Source of the DNA: Anthopleura xanthogrammica
Lineage: Eukaryota; Cnidaria; Anthozoa; Actiniaria; Actiniidae
Length of the DNA: 64,000 bases
Reading direction: 5' to 3'
NCBI GenBank assembly: GCA_964019055.1
Contig: OZ025209.1
Span: forward strand, 16,033,351 to 16,097,350
Made by a program: the position numbers and the translations under genes. Shown here one piece after another: positions 9,701 through 23,100 of this stretch (the first letter of the stretch is position 1; every line of letters starts with the position of its first letter). The notes beneath the pieces were generated by a model that was not told where the DNA came from, did not search any database, and saw only the letters and a list, made by a program, of their open reading frames with translations.

Positions 9701-12384
9701 CGTCTAGAAATCTAAAAAAATTCATCATTATTAATATTACTTTTTAAACTGTATAGTACAGGCATCATATTTAGTTCAAAATGTTTATTGAAAATATAAA
9801 TAAGAACAAAAACGAAGCGGGGAAATATGGTTTCAAGCCATAAAATCTTATGTGTTCTTACCCATCATTTTCTTTGAGAGTTTTGATGTAGTTGTGATTG
9901 CAAGGAATTTCGTTTTAAACTGGTACTTTGTAAAACCTGAAACTTGCCCTCGAGTTGTTGCAAATATCTGTAGAAACAAGAATAACCGATAATAAAAATA
10001 ACCAACAATTTTAAGTTTTCCACAGAAAATATACAAACTCTTCAAAATAATATCCTTGAAGCTAATAAGAAGCAGATACAATTTCTCTATAATAAGATAA
10101 AAGTTTGAGTCATTTTAATTTAGAGTCTTTTCCCAAAAAAGCTGAAAAATACTAGTTTGGCTTCCCAATGGACTTCGTGCACGCTGGAATTTTCGCGCCT
10201 TTTTTGACGCGCGTCGCAAGTTCATGACCTTGAATGACCTTTGAACCTTTTGAAGAAGAAGGTCGAAGAGCAAGCACAAGAATACATCAATGAAGCTAGA
10301 AAACTTCGCTTAAATGACTCATGACTCATTCAAAATGGTTCTAAAAAGGAAGAGTTTTAGCAAAATAATAAGGTAAGCTATTTTTAAAGTTCAAAAAGAT
10401 TAAAGAATTGCCGGAGAGAAGAGCATGAATCAGCTCTAAAATTTGAGTGAAATTTCAAGCTAAATCCGCCATTAAACCCGTTTGTAGCTGTGTTTAGCTG
10501 TAGGTAGAGCTTAAAAACCTTATACAACTGCTAAAAATTCTTTATTTAGAATAAAATGCTTCTCTTCATATTTTATTTTAATGTACTTGAGTTAGCGAGC
10601 TATAAAACCCCATTAAACAACCAGAGGACGACAAAAGTTAACTACTGTAGTCTATACTAAAATATGTAAATTATATTATATAGCTTCTTAAATATATCTT
10701 CTGTCATTAGCAAATTAAGTCCTTAATATGAAGAACTAAGATCTAAGACTTTGAAAGGTAATAAAAAAAGTAATATAAAGTACGGATAAACGAAACTTGC
10801 AGTTTCTATCTACTGATATAAACTGGTGGTTTTTTTTTTATTTCGTGGAGAAAATTCCAAACATTTGAAATTTCTTCAGCATGATTTCTTGTTGCAAAAT
10901 GAAAATGGAAAGGGATGGAAGATCAGAATTGCCACTACTAATTATCATTAATATTAGTTTATTACCATATTGTTATTTACCTTCACAGACAGTTTTCCTC
11001 CACTCAAAGTCTTCAGAGAAAAGCTGAACTCTACTTGAGTCTGCATGTCACCGATTTTGTAGCCAAACTCTTTGATGACTACCCCTGGAGAGGACTTTCC
11101 AGCTTTAAGATGGTATGTACTATGTATTTTTCTCTTCTTGACTGTAATTTGTACTGTAGCTGTGAGTGACGTACTAATTGGCGGAATTGTGATTTTCATT
11201 GACCCATCGTTTCCCAGTACATTGAGTTCACAATCGACTTCGTGACAGTTGCGCAGAAGTCTACACTTTTTGGGAAGCTTGTGCGCTTTACATTGGTGCT
11301 TCTTGGTTGTTTTAGATTTTGATGTTGCTTTAGGATTGTCATAGTCTAAGGTGAAAATAGGAGAAGAAACTATGAATATACTGGACCATAAGGAGAGGGT
11401 TTTGATAGTGGTGTAGTGAGTCTATAAAAGCCGCCACTTCATATACCATCATTATCAACATGCAACATCAACATCATCCCAATGCATCACGATCATCACC
11501 ATATCATCATCATCACCACCACCATCATCATAAGTATGAATCATTATCATCATCATCATCCATCATCATAAGTATGCATCATCATCATCATTATCACCAT
11601 CATCCATCATCATAAGTATGCTTCATCATCATCGTCATCATCATCACCACCACCATCATTCCAATCATCAACATGCATCATCGTCATCAACATGCATCAT
11701 CGTCATCAACATTCACATCATCCCCATGCATCACCATCATCACCAAACCATCACCATCAACATGCATGCATGCATCATCATCATCAACTTCCATTTTTAC
11801 CATGAATTTGCATTTTTTTTCTTTCTGTTCTTTGTTTGGCTTTTTTTTCCTTTTTTTCCTCTCTCTCTCTCTCTCTCTCCTTCTTTCTTTCTTTCTTTCT
11901 TTCTTTCTTCATTTTTTGACAACACGTGAGCATCACTCTTATGTGTGAAGGGTTTGGGTGTTTCTAACATAGTGAATACAAGTTGACCAATAATATCAAT
12001 GAAACTTTAACTAATGAATATTAATAAGATCTTCGAATTCAAAGTACTAAAATTTTTACCTGCAGATAAAAAAAAAGTCACTTATTTGACCTTTTGAGAA
12101 CTCAAAGTCACTCATAACTTTAAAAAATATGTTATCTACTCTAAAAAAAACCTCGGGAAAAAACATTTTTTTTCAGTTCTCAACTTACCTCGTAACAAAA
12201 ACGGCTTCCACCGATTCGTTTCTATAGGACCACTATCAAATACATTACGATATTTCCAATCCTTACGATCAAAATCCTCTGCACTAAAATAAACTGTTTC
12301 AGTTTTCTTTCTTCTTTCATTCTGCCTAGTACTCAGACAACACAAGGATAATACTAACAATAAAAAGACTCTTAAAAGATACAT
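6751..12384 (-). CDS. Secreted protein with a duplicated four-cysteine module and acidic tail (six exons)
   Basis: Exons on the minus strand: 12384-12189, 11345-10981, 9967-9862, 9668-9316, 7522-7423 and 7112-6751. All junctions have GT/AG signals and the phases add up to 493 residues. Residues 1-20 form a signal peptide (MYLLRVFLLLVLSLCCLS). Exons 2+3 and exons 4+5 encode two copies of one module. Each pair is a long exon entered in phase 1 and left in phase 0, followed by a short exon entered in phase 0 and left in phase 1. Each module starts with C-x8-C-x5-C-x4-C and continues with alternating hydrophobic, beta-rich sequence (LTATVQITVKK; LTLSVSVNIPALKIKW). I do not recognise the family. 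The last exon is Thr/Pro-rich, then strongly Glu/Asp/Asn-rich. The product is probably an extracellular or matrix protein; any mineral-binding role would be speculation from the acidic tail. Confidence 0.8.
7560..7752. mobile_element. Long palindromic foldback element
   Basis: Two arms of roughly 85 bp (AACACTCCTCACTACAATTT at the left, its near reverse complement at the right) flank a short loop around GTAGTTTAAGATTTG. It is non-coding and sits in the fifth intron of the duplicated-module gene, about 40 bp from the exon edge at 7522. Confidence 0.85.
7933..8800 (+). mobile_element. hAT-type DNA transposon relic with transposase C-terminal fragment
   Basis: The ends CAGGGGCGGATTTAG and GGATCCGCCCCTG are inverted and match the common hAT-type terminal sequence. 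Inside, 8141-8641 is an open frame for the transposase C-terminus. LLKILAILPMGSTEAERSFS and TMSTERLGNLAVLAMN are characteristic of the hAT dimerisation domain. The N-terminal and catalytic regions are absent, so the copy is internally deleted and non-autonomous. The flanks do not show a perfect 8-bp duplication. It lies within an intron of the minus-strand host gene. Confidence 0.85.
8845..8982. mobile_element. Palindromic MITE family A, copy 1
   Basis: It starts ATAGACCCCTTGCAGCAGGT, contains AGCTCAATTTGGAGGA near the left and TCCTCCAAATTGAGCT near the right, and ends in a degraded copy of the mirror-image end. Related copies are at 22018, 26387 and 47836. Confidence 0.85.
11450..11930. repeat. 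CATCAT-rich microsatellite followed by a polypyrimidine tract
   Basis: About 350 bp of CAT/CAC/ATC triplets with interspersed ATGCATC words are followed by (CT)n and (CTTT)n. It is low-complexity filler in the first intron of the duplicated-module gene. The His-rich and Phe-rich open frames are artefacts. Confidence 0.9.
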
Positions 12385-15300
12385 TATATTGAACCATCGC
12401 TGGTCGCTAAGTGTAATAGTTGTGTTTTGATTCGAAAAAACAGAAAAAACAAATAAGAAAACATGGTTTTGTTCAAAATATTTATTTTGATTCTACTTTC
12501 TCATATGATAACATTTCTTACGCTTATATAGATTTTAGCGGGTGGGAAATCCAAAAGAAATGTAAATACATATAGGCACACACATCTCTTGTTAGTGCTG
12601 GGGTTCTATTCCTTTTTTAAAATTCCATGGAAATTCCTGTTAGCAACTCGTACCAAAGTATTTTAAGCGTTTCTTTCTAAAACTTCGCACCATTTTGCCT
12701 CCTTTCGTTTACGTGTCACTTGAAAGTGTGTGTGTGTATTTTTTTAACGTTTTTAATATTGAATGAATTTTAACAGTTTATTTCTGCTGTAGCACTGCTT
12801 TTTCACGAAAAAAAAACCCTTATACTTTTGGCTTTGAAAATGAGAAACCAGTTAGTGGAAATTCCACTTCTAAACCTTGTTTATCAGTATTCATTTATGA
12901 CCAACTTAAATGATAGTTAGTCGGTATCTTTTGATCTATCCCCCTACATTCGGAAACTAAAGGGGTACTAGCGCAGAGGTCATGCATCGGTGATCACATT
13001 GATCATAGACGTACTATAATCTTGAATATGACTTTGTGTTGAGACATCTTCACGATACTTTGGGGTACTTCTTATAGTGGTTAATCAAATACTGCTGCGC
13101 AAAAGAACGAAAATGAAAGTTATTTGATAGTCAGAGAAGTGAAAAGGGAAAAATTGAATGGGGTCGAAAAGGAAAGGAAAAAAAGGAAGTGAATGGAATG
13201 GAATGGAAAGGAAAAGAAAGGAAAAGAAAGGGAAGACACTATAAAACGATGAATCATTAAACCTGACTGCAGTAACAAGATCTTTAACACTATTGAGGAG
13301 GAAACGAAAGGAAAGGAAAGGAAAGGAAATTAAAAGAGGGAAATAGAATGGAAAAGAAAGAAAAAACGAGAAAACAAAAAAGGAAAGGAAAAGAATGGAG
13401 TGGAAAGGAGAGAGATAAAAAGAAACGAAGGGCAGCCGTGAAAGAAAAAAAAGAGAGAAAGACAATGATTGAGGGAAAGGAAGGAAAGGAAAGGAAAGAA
13501 TAGGAAAGAAAAAAAATGTAAAGAAAACCGAAAATTTCCCATTCCAATTATGTTCGATTTTGCAGCCAACTGCGGTCAACTTTGGATGATAGTTTAAAAC
13601 AAATAACCATCATTTGGTTATTTGTCATATTTGAATATGAATTTTGATCTCATTCTTTTTCTTGAGAAATTGTCAAAATATTTCTAAGACGAGAAGTGTT
13701 GGACAGATCAGATTCACAGGTTCAAGTAAACAAGTTGAACGCCATCTTTCATTTTCAACAAAAGAGCACCAGATCTCACTCAAAATACCAGTGTTTGATA
13801 TGAATTATTAAATACTATGATAGAACCTTACCACAGGTACTCGAAGAGTGGAAAATTTTTGCTATCTATTTATACCCGATAGTCCAACCCGAAAGAACTA
13901 TCATTAGATATCGAAAAAAATGGTTAGCTTTAGCTTATATACACTCTTCCATCTTAATATATAGTATAAGTGATATTGCACTGTTAAAGTATTAGAGATG
14001 CAATGGGTTGGTTTGTGGGCGTTGAAAGGGATGTAAGTCTACAATGAAGCCTTCCCTTTCATGGTGATTCCATTATTTTGACTTATATTTTAGACAAACT
14101 AAAAATAATAGTTCATCACGGCATATCATGATATTGTTTTTCCAGTCATTTATGAGTATCTCTACTGAAAGGAGATTAGATTTAACAAGAAAATGACAAG
14201 CTAATAAACACAAAAAATTAAATATTGAACAAATTGGGAAAAAGAAAAAGGAAAATAGCCTAAATAAGGACAATGATTAAAATGTATTTTATATAACATC
14301 AGATAATATGAATGCATCTGATTTATATGTATGAAGAGAGTCGTGATCCTGGACCCGTTTTTACCCGCAAACAAAGATAAGGGGAAAAAATGTCTTCTGA
14401 TGTTTATTTAGTCCACTGTCAGCCAGGTCAGCGGAGCAAAAACTACGACTTCGTAAATATTTAATATCCCGATACCAAAAGATATTATTTCGTCTTCCTC
14501 TCAAACAACACCAGGACGATATTATGACCGTGTCTAAGAGATAAAACAATAAGGAAAGACGATATCTCCTAAGGTAAGCAAAGATAAATATTGTTTTTAG
14601 TAAAATAATATAAAGATTTGAAGTATCTGTAAATATGAGATTTTTATTGTCTGCTGATCTCTGAAATTCCACACTACTCCGCTTGACCTGATAAAACATA
14701 TTCCTTGCAATTTTGACCTATTTTTACGAACTTATTTAGACAAATATTGTTGCTTAAAAAGCGGGTACAACATGCATGCCTTGGTTGAATATCGTGTACT
14801 TGTTTATTGCGGACAAACAGATATATTTCACAGGGGGGCTATTAAAAAAAAAAAAATTTTTCACTCCTTAAAATAAAATTTCTAAGAACAGATTCTAGAA
14901 ATAGAATCAGATTTAATTTAATTCTTATTCTAAAATTAAACGTTTTATACTTTTTGATACATATGGTATAATGTTTGAGGCTACATAAATCTTATCGATT
15001 TTCTAATTCTAAAAATTTCCCCATGACATGTCATTCTAATCCACCAGTTTTTTATTTCTTACTAAAAATGGAATAATTCCTTTTTTTTAAATGTATATAT
15101 ATATTTTAAACTGATTGGATTATAAGATATAATCAAAAATATAGAGTACGTTGCTAAAACCAGGATTTAATGAGCAACGAACGAGGTATGAATCTTCTAA
15201 GACATTGTGAATTTTTTATTTCAATGTCTAAATTGGTTTTCCTAGATTTTTTAGTATTATTATTTTACATGCAGCATTGCCAAAATTAAGGCTCCATTCA

Positions 15301-15515
15301 TCCTTGTTTTTAGTAATTGTGGGCTGAAATATGGGTGTTTTAGTTATAATATAAGACTTGGATATATCTTGGTATTAATAAATGTCTATAATATTTTGAA
15401 CATTCGGATATTATGAAAATAAAAAAATGTAATAACCAGGCAAATTTGATAACAGAATATGATTGATAATTGAATGTTTTTGTTAGTGTGTTTTTCTACG
15501 AAAATTTATGAATAG
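12385..15515. other. Gene-poor AT-rich intergenic stretch
   Basis: No exon was supported. It begins with the promoter side of the minus-strand gene ending upstream at 12384. It contains a purine-rich GGAAA tract at 13130-13520 and otherwise unstructured AT-rich DNA. A 112-codon minus-strand open frame at 14361-14699 has no recognisable domain and was not called. Confidence 0.5.
13130..13520. repeat. Purine-rich GGAAAG/GGAAT low-complexity tract
   Basis: Nearly 400 bp is almost entirely A and G on the + strand, built from irregular GGAAA and GAAAG words and interrupted around 13235-13295 by unique sequence. Phe/Ser-rich open frames on the minus strand are artefacts. Confidence 0.85.
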
Positions 15516-15853
15516 GTTTTACCACTCCCATCATTTCATACACTTCAAGTCACCCTGTCAAGAAAGACAAACAGTTGTATGTAATACCAGTAGAAGATGA
15601 CATTGCCGGCTCATTCCATAATTATATCATTAAATCAAACCTTCACAAAACAGCTTTCAGCCAAGTAGACCAATTCCGAAATATTGACTTTTCCAATTCT
15701 GACTTTTCCAACCAAAGCCTAAAAGTATTTCACTCCAAGAATGCCCGTGATTCAAACGCCATTTACAGGGACTTGAGTGCGAACTCATCACACACACAAA
15801 AAATATATATTAGAGGCCGTTCAAGTTTCAGAGTAAAAACCATTCTCGTTTAG
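15516..15853 (+). CDS. Possible orphan terminal coding exon
   Basis: After an AATAG acceptor at 15514-15515 a frame stays open to a TAG stop at 15851-15853. It encodes about 110 residues of normal, non-repetitive composition (for example KKDKQLYVIPVEDDIAG and FRNIDFSNSDFSNQSLKVF). No domain is recognised and no upstream partner exon was found, so this could be a 3' exon, a remnant or chance. I list it because its composition is unlike the surrounding AT-rich DNA. Confidence 0.3.
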
Positions 15854-17108
15854 GGTACATTCAGAGAGAGAAAATTACGCCTGTTTCAAGACATCTTTTT
15901 TTGTACTTATCAACGCCTATTTTAGCTTATACTTGGAACTTTACAATATGTGTGGAAATGAATATCATGTACTCTAATAAGAAACGTCCCACGAGTGATA
16001 TCTCGAGACTTCTCTCGCATATCAAAAATTGAAGATTAGGTTTTCAGAAACGAAAACTGTCAACTGACACATTGAGTGATTTTTCCCTTGTACTAAAGCC
16101 ACATGAAACCTCCCAAATTCCTTCATCCCCTCCCATCCCTTCCAAATGACTGGTCTCTAACTAGACAGGGGTTTCCCTGCTTTATTTGTTTTAATCCCTA
16201 ATGAAGCAACAAACATGATAAGAAATACGTTACAGATGTTATAATACTAGTGAAGATGGATTCACACAACTGAACGTACAACGGCAAAAGTTATTTGAAA
16301 ATAATTTTTCCGACATTTTGAACGTGGCATTACCTAAATCCAGTCATCTATTATTTAGCACATTAAACAATTTGGCATGAACTTTTGTCAGATTCACAGA
16401 ATTTAATATCGAGTTTTCATTTAATCATATAAATAAGAAGGATTTTCAAACATTTCCAAAAATTTACTAATTTTCTCTGAACCTCTAAACCCAAATAAAA
16501 CTTGACAGTTTGTGAATATAGAATACGCATGTGTTGGTAATGTCTGCTTGTCAGTAGTGCTTGTCGTTATATTGTTGGTTGTTTCATGGCTGCCAAATGG
16601 CTCGTTAAGCTTATTAGGAAACATTTCTTAGCTTTCATTCTATGAATAAAAAATATGTTTCGAGGAAGCTGAAAGGAATAAGACCAATAAGGGGTTGTAA
16701 ATTTCTATGTCATCCAACGAGTTTTCGTTAAAGATTAGGTCTTTTGATTCGAGGTCTTTTCTTCGGATTCTCCGGTTTTCCAGCTTCTAAATTCCAATAC
16801 GATCATAGAATAAGGGCCACAGGTTTGTTAGCCACAGGTTACCCACAGGTTATAATCTAAAGGACGATTTATTTATTTATTTTAACAGGCGAAAAATGCA
16901 CATACCAATCATTGTTATCAGTCAACTTTTTGCTCTCTGGGTGACTATCTTTATTAGAATAAATGTCAAGGACCGCGGAGAACCCTAATAAGTGGGGCAA
17001 AAATTGCAAAATATGCGAGACTAGCATGTGCCCCCTTCCCCCGTCTCCGTTATCCCATATTTTCCAACTTTTAATATATCTATCTTATTGGAATCAGGTT
17101 GAATCAAA
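15854..17108. other. Intergenic region upstream of the mosaic matrix gene
   Basis: No coding exon is supported. A segment near 16735-16790 (GATTCGAGGTCTTTTCTTCG and CTCCGGTTTTCCAG) resembles sequence at 4240-4275 and is probably another SINE fragment. A possible 5' UTR acceptor (GAATCAG) at 17091-17097 precedes the ATG at 17109. Confidence 0.45.
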
Positions 17109-20100
17109 ATGACCACGATCAAGTCTGTCATCGCAGGCCTTTTTCTTGTGCTGTTTTTCCACTCGGCCCTAATGGCTCATGGATCCAAGCTGTCAAAGCT
17201 GCATCACCGAAGGAAGTTGAAATTATGTAAGTGTCCAGAAATGAGTAGAGAATGGGGATAGTATTGTCGCGCAAAGGTGTCTGGGATCGGTACCCGGAAC
17301 ACTATACTTGTTTATTTAGTATTTTTAAATATTTACGATTATATAATTCAGTCGTTGTCAAAAAGGTTGTCCTGTGAAAAAGACTTAAAGACCAAATGAA
17401 GTATCACATGATGATTTGTTTATTTGTTTTAAACGATATAAATTCTGGTTTCAAACTCTATAATGAGTAACAACGAACAGAGAATAATAATTATGAACTC
17501 TACTTCTACAATGATTGCTGGTATCGAGCATTTGCAGCGAGTGTATTAGGTACCACGTAATATATCTTTTGGTCTAAATTGAATTTTTTGGTTGACAACA
17601 TTACTGATATTGACTGTACATATTTTTTCTCTTTCAGCGAATGAGAAGCTAAACAAAAGATCGTTTTACTACAATTCAGGAAAATTCCGAAACCTGCCTT
17701 TGAGGAAAGTAGCACACGCCGACTCCCATACACGATCACTGTATCCCAATTACTACCCATATCCCCCATCTCAGCCAGTCTACTACCCCCAACCAGCTAC
17801 CTATCCCGCAAGCTATTCAAACTACCCGGCGGCATCGAGCTCATATTCTAATTACTATCCTGCACCTGCTGCACCTGCTGCTTCCCAAGTTGTGTTGCCA
17901 GAAGTTTATCTGTACACGTCTGCATATCCGGGTCAAAGTTCAGTGTCACATGGAGCAGCTGCCAGTGAAGACACCCAGCCGAATCGTAATGAAATCTTTA
18001 CAATCAAAGACAAACGTGAGTGCTTGGTTGATTAAATCTAACTGTACAGAGATTTTTACTAGCCCAAGGAGGAGAGGGGTGAGGGGCCAACTTAAAATAT
18101 AGTCACATGTGTCATAGGCACTTTAAAAACCAATCAATAAGGAAAGGTTTCACGACTTTGAGCAGCTGTACGCACGCTTTTTTCCCCCTTGCTGGTGTTG
18201 TTGCTGCTACTGCTATTGTTGCTGTTGTTAATGATGTTAGTGTTGCTGTTGCTGTTACCGTTGATGTTGTTGTTGATGATGATGTTATCTTTGCGGTTTT
18301 TTGTTGTTGTTGTTGTTGATGCTTCTGTTGTTGTGGCTGTTCTTCTTTTTTATTGTTCTTGTTGTCGTTGCTGCTGTTCACTTGATGCTTCTGTTGTTGT
18401 TGTTGTTGCTGTTGTGGTGGTCATTGCTGCTGTTGATGCTGCTGCTGTTGTTGTTGCTGTTGTGGTGGTCATTGCTGCTGTTGATGCTGCTGCTGTTGTT
18501 GTTGCTGTTGTGGTGGTCATTGCTGCTGTTGATGCTGCTGCTGTTGTTGTTGATGTTGTTTCTTTTCCTGCTGTTGATGTTGTTGTTGTTGTTGTTGTTG
18601 TTGTTGTCGTTGGTGTAGTCATTGACTAGCATTTGACAACAAGATCCTTTTTTTCACTTAGAATACAAGAGCATTGGCTGTTGGAACGATGATATGAACA
18701 ACAGAGCTCTAAAAAGCCAAGAAGGAAAACATCCCTTACTCAAGAATCTTAACTACAAAGCTCGAACAAATGCATTAATGAAGTGCGCACAAGTGGCCAG
18801 TGAGAAGAACTTTAAACTATTCGCACTACAAAATGGGGGACAGTGCTTCGGGCAGAAGGACTCGAATAGCTACAAAAAGCATGGACCATCACAAAACTGT
18901 AAAGGTAATTAGAAAATAGCTGTATAAATCTCGCTTTCTGATTCGTTGTTGGCGCGTGCATTATGAGAGCAAACAGCACGCGCGCCCATTTGTATTTTAT
19001 AAAAGAAATGATTTTATAAAAAAAAAAACGCTGTGGTGTGTAAAGTTAGAAAGCACTTGGAGATCACTTGTCAGAATACTCGAGAAGTGTTGTCGAGAAG
19101 TACGTCGTGCTTCTTCTACCACTTCTCTTGTGTTCTTTCAATCCCCGCGTGCTTTATAACTGCACAAAGCACGCACGCGCATTCTCTATTTCTTCAATAA
19201 TTTGAGTTGAAATGACTATACATTTAGTAAGTGAGTTGTTTTTAATCTAATTAAACCTATTATTGTGCAGGTGATGGAGAAGGAGGACCGCTTAGTAACG
19301 AAGTCTACAGGTAAACATATCTAACCTGGATTGTCAATGTGTAGACATTTTGAGAACTCGATTAGGCAGACAAAACTCAATTCACTAATTTACGTTTCAA
19401 TTGGCGCGAAGGAGCGAGGGGGAAGCGTGAATGAAAACTAGGACCTCCTATTTTTTGAGAGAATTCTAAGCATTTGGCAAAATTTAAAAAGAAAGTCTTA
19501 TGCGATTGAGTGGTTAATGGGTTTCCTGTGCATTAGGAGGGAACTTTTGCGCCAAAGCGCGCGCTATCCTCTGCTTATTCGTGTGCCATTTTGATTAGTA
19601 CTACTGTACCTTTCTCATTTCTTTAGCTTCGTTGAAAATAACAAGACCCTCGTTCCAATGGAAAAAAATCAAAGTCCAAGCGGCGGATGGTCCGGTTGGT
19701 CTCCGTGTGCCCAACCCTGTAATGGCGCACAGGGATCACAATCAAGATACCGTCCTTGTGTCTCAACTGCCCCCTCTAACCCTTGCTCTGGACCAGTATA
19801 CGAAACACGATCTTGTGCCATTACACTCTGCTTGCGTGAGTATAGCTTATCTCGGCTGTATTGGACAATAAAACCTTTAATTTTCTTTAACTTAGTATTT
19901 ACATCTTAGGTAGGGTAGGAACAGCTAGATAGCTAGGTATGTAGGTAGGTAGGTAGGTAGGTAAATAACTTGGTAGGTAGTTGGATAGGTAGGTTGGTGG
20001 GTAGGTAAGTAGGTAGGTAGGTAGGTAGGTAGGTAGGTTGTTTGGTTGGTAGGTAAGTAGGTAGATTGTTTGGTTGGTTGGTTGGTTGGTAGGTAAGTAG

Positions 20101-23100
20101 GTAGGTAGGTAGGTAGGTAGGTAGGTAGGTAGGTAGGTAGGTAGGTAGGTAGGTAGGTAGGTAGGTAGGTAGGTAGGTAGGTAGGTAGGTAGGTAGGTAG
20201 TAAGTAGGTAGATAGGTAATAAGGTAGGTAAGTGAGAAAGGAGAACGGGAGGAAAAGATGCCAAAATTTGAACGATTGACTGATCGACGGTTTTTTTCTT
20301 TCTTTTCTAGCAAGCGTAGTTGTTGGTAAGTAAAATATCTTCGATTTATTTTCTCTAGTTGAAGTAAAGTGAAACGAGATACAATAGTCTGTACACTTGA
20401 ATATAGTCTGATTTAGGATCTACTACCGGGTGTTTTATGGGTTTCCTGTGGTATGGGCGCGAGTTACGCTGTAACAGCTACCCCCTTTAGAAAATCCTGG
20501 ATTCGTCCCTGCTCCTGTAATGGCTTTCACGTGATGGTGCAAGCCTCTATTAGATTACTTATCTGATTGGTTATTAATTAATTGATTAATAATTTTATTA
20601 GGGAGCACAGCAGCGCCTAGTACAGCTGCTACAACAGGAGCACCAACTACAGGAGCATCAGGCTCGTCAGTAATGCCAGCTACTGGAAGCACAACACTAC
20701 CACCAAGTACAACTGCATCTGCATCCTCTGTCATGCCAGCCACAGGTTCAACTACCCCTCCACCTACTACACCCCCACCTACTACACCTCCACCTACTAC
20801 ACCGACAACACCACCCGCCCCAGTACCAACACCATCACCCCAGCCTTTTCCGACACCACAGCCTGCACCTGTACCTGCACCATTTCCACCAGCTGCACCA
20901 GAACCACTTGTAGTTCCAGCTAAAGGTAAGACACTGATAATGAACTGAAAACGTTACGAAATCGTTACAGTAAGAGAGCATATTCTACTCTATTCATTCC
21001 GTCCTTCCTTATTTCCTTCCTTCCTTCGTACATTATATTGATATTTATTTGTCTGTCAATATGTCTGTGCTTCTGTCTGTGTAATTGACTGACTGACTGA
21101 TTTTTAAGTGATTGACTGACTGAATGACTGACTGATTGATTGATTGATTGATTGAATAATTGATTGATTTTCTGTTCTGTATTTAGTTTGCAAAGCTACT
21201 GTTGATCTTGGCTTTGTTGTTGATGGATCAGGGAGTATCGAAGCCCAAGGTGCAGGAAACTTTGGCAAGTGCAAGGATTTCGTCAAAAAACTCATCGAGG
21301 AATTTGATGTCTCCCCCAAGGGCACCCATGTTGGAGTCATAGTTTATGACCACCGGTCCAAAGTAGAGTTCGGTTTTGATAAGTACACTGACAAGCAAGC
21401 AATGTTTACACACATTGATGGAATTAAGTATCCTAATGGCAGAACAAATACCGGAGCTGCTCTTACATTAGCAAAAACAGGTCTTTTCGAAGCTAGTTCA
21501 AGAAAAGGCGTGCCTAACATTCTTATAGTCATGACTGATGGGCAATCAGGGGATCAAGTCCTGCAGCCTGCACAGAAATTGCGTGACTCTGGAGTGACTG
21601 TCTTTAGTATAGGTATCGGTAAGCAATTCGTTGTAAAGGAATTGAACGATATGGCAACAGATCCAGATTCTGAACACGTGATTACTACAGGGTTTGACCA
21701 ACTCGACGGTGTAGTTGAGAAAATCAAGGACAAAGCTTGTCAAGGTAAATCAAGGGTGGTGTAGCATTAAAGAACTCGCCTCTGCCCCTCTCCCTCTCTA
21801 TCTCCCTCTCCCTTCCCCCTCTCTCTACGATCTTGGGTTCGATTCCTGTACTCGGCATCACATGGGAGTAGAGGGTGTTTGATTTGAGGGTTTTATATCT
21901 GGGTTTACCGCCGGTTTACCTCCCTACCCAAAACCTAGCACTCTTAATTTCAGTTAGTGAGTTAGCCATACCCTGACTTAGATCGGCCCAGAGGTTGTTT
22001 CAGAGTTTGATCTGTGAGTCTCAATCCCCTGAGAATTGAAACCTATTGTTTTGTCCTCCAAATTGAGCTGAATTCTGACGTGCTGCAAGGGTTCTATACG
22101 GTAATGATGTCTTAACTTGGGAAACCACCATGTTAAACTTAATTGTTTTATAGGCGCAGGAGGAGCAACGCAATCTCCAGCTGTAGGTATGTATTGTCCA
22201 ACATTCTCGACAACACTAGATATGAAATTTGCTTGTCATTCAAATACATGAATGTATGAGAATCGAATAAGGCCATTTTATTTTGCTCAATCTTTCCTCC
22301 TCATGCCATGGGCTTTTATCACACGGCACAATGTTTATTCCCATGAGAGCAAAAACATCGTTTGGAACGTTCTGAAACGGCTCAAAGTGAGGGCAAGGAG
22401 ACCCACAAGGGAATCGAAACCGATATGGCTACCGCGTGATAAAAGCGAATTCCCTTGAGTGTTACATCTTTCTATTGTAGTAAAAATGGTAGAAATATAA
22501 AAGCCCAACATGATACTTTATTAATGTAATTCAAAGTGCTACTATGATCAAATTTTTGACCTGCTGTTTTTATGCATGGACTGAAAGACCTTTGATGGCG
22601 AAGTGAAACGTCCTTTTCTTTTTCAAATATTTTTTTCCTTCCAATGATATTGGAGTTTAAAAAATTGGCGGCCATTGTTCATGATGACGTCATATTCTCA
22701 ATACTTGACTAGCCTAGGATTACGATAAGCTATATCGCAGCCTAATTTCAATCAAAATCAATCAAATTGAGCAGCATTATAGTATTCTAGCGGTTTTTTC
22801 AAAATTATCTATACAAATCAGTTGTCATAGCAACAGCCTCAGTTCCAGGCAACCCCTATCTAAAATTCTTAAGTTTTTGACATTTCTACCTTGATAAAGA
22901 TATCGTATCAAATGATATTATTATTATTATTATTATTTATATTAGTTTAAGACTTTATTTAAAGCTATTAATTTTATTTTTATTCCACTTTATTACAGCT
23001 ACTACTGCACCACCACCACCACCACCAACAACACCAACACCACCACCACCAACACCAGCACCAGTACCAGCACCACTACCACCACCACTACCAACACGAC

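Noticed and set aside
11618..11948. His-rich and Ser-rich open frames
   Set aside because: They come from CAT-triplet and polypyrimidine low-complexity DNA inside an intron of the minus-strand gene.
13085..13579. 164-codon minus-strand Phe/Ser/Leu frame
   Set aside because: Reading of a purine tract; overlapping frames have the same simple composition and no domain.
14361..14699. 112-codon minus-strand open frame
   Set aside because: No recognisable motif, no good splice context or neighbouring exons, AT-rich background; most likely chance.
18112..18632. Gln/Thr/Leu/Val-rich frames on both strands
   Set aside because: Artefacts of the GTT/GCT repeat in an intron between two well-supported exons.
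19899..20313. Tyr-Leu-Pro-Thr repeat protein on the minus strand
   Set aside because: Produced by the GTAG tetranucleotide microsatellite; all frames look alike.
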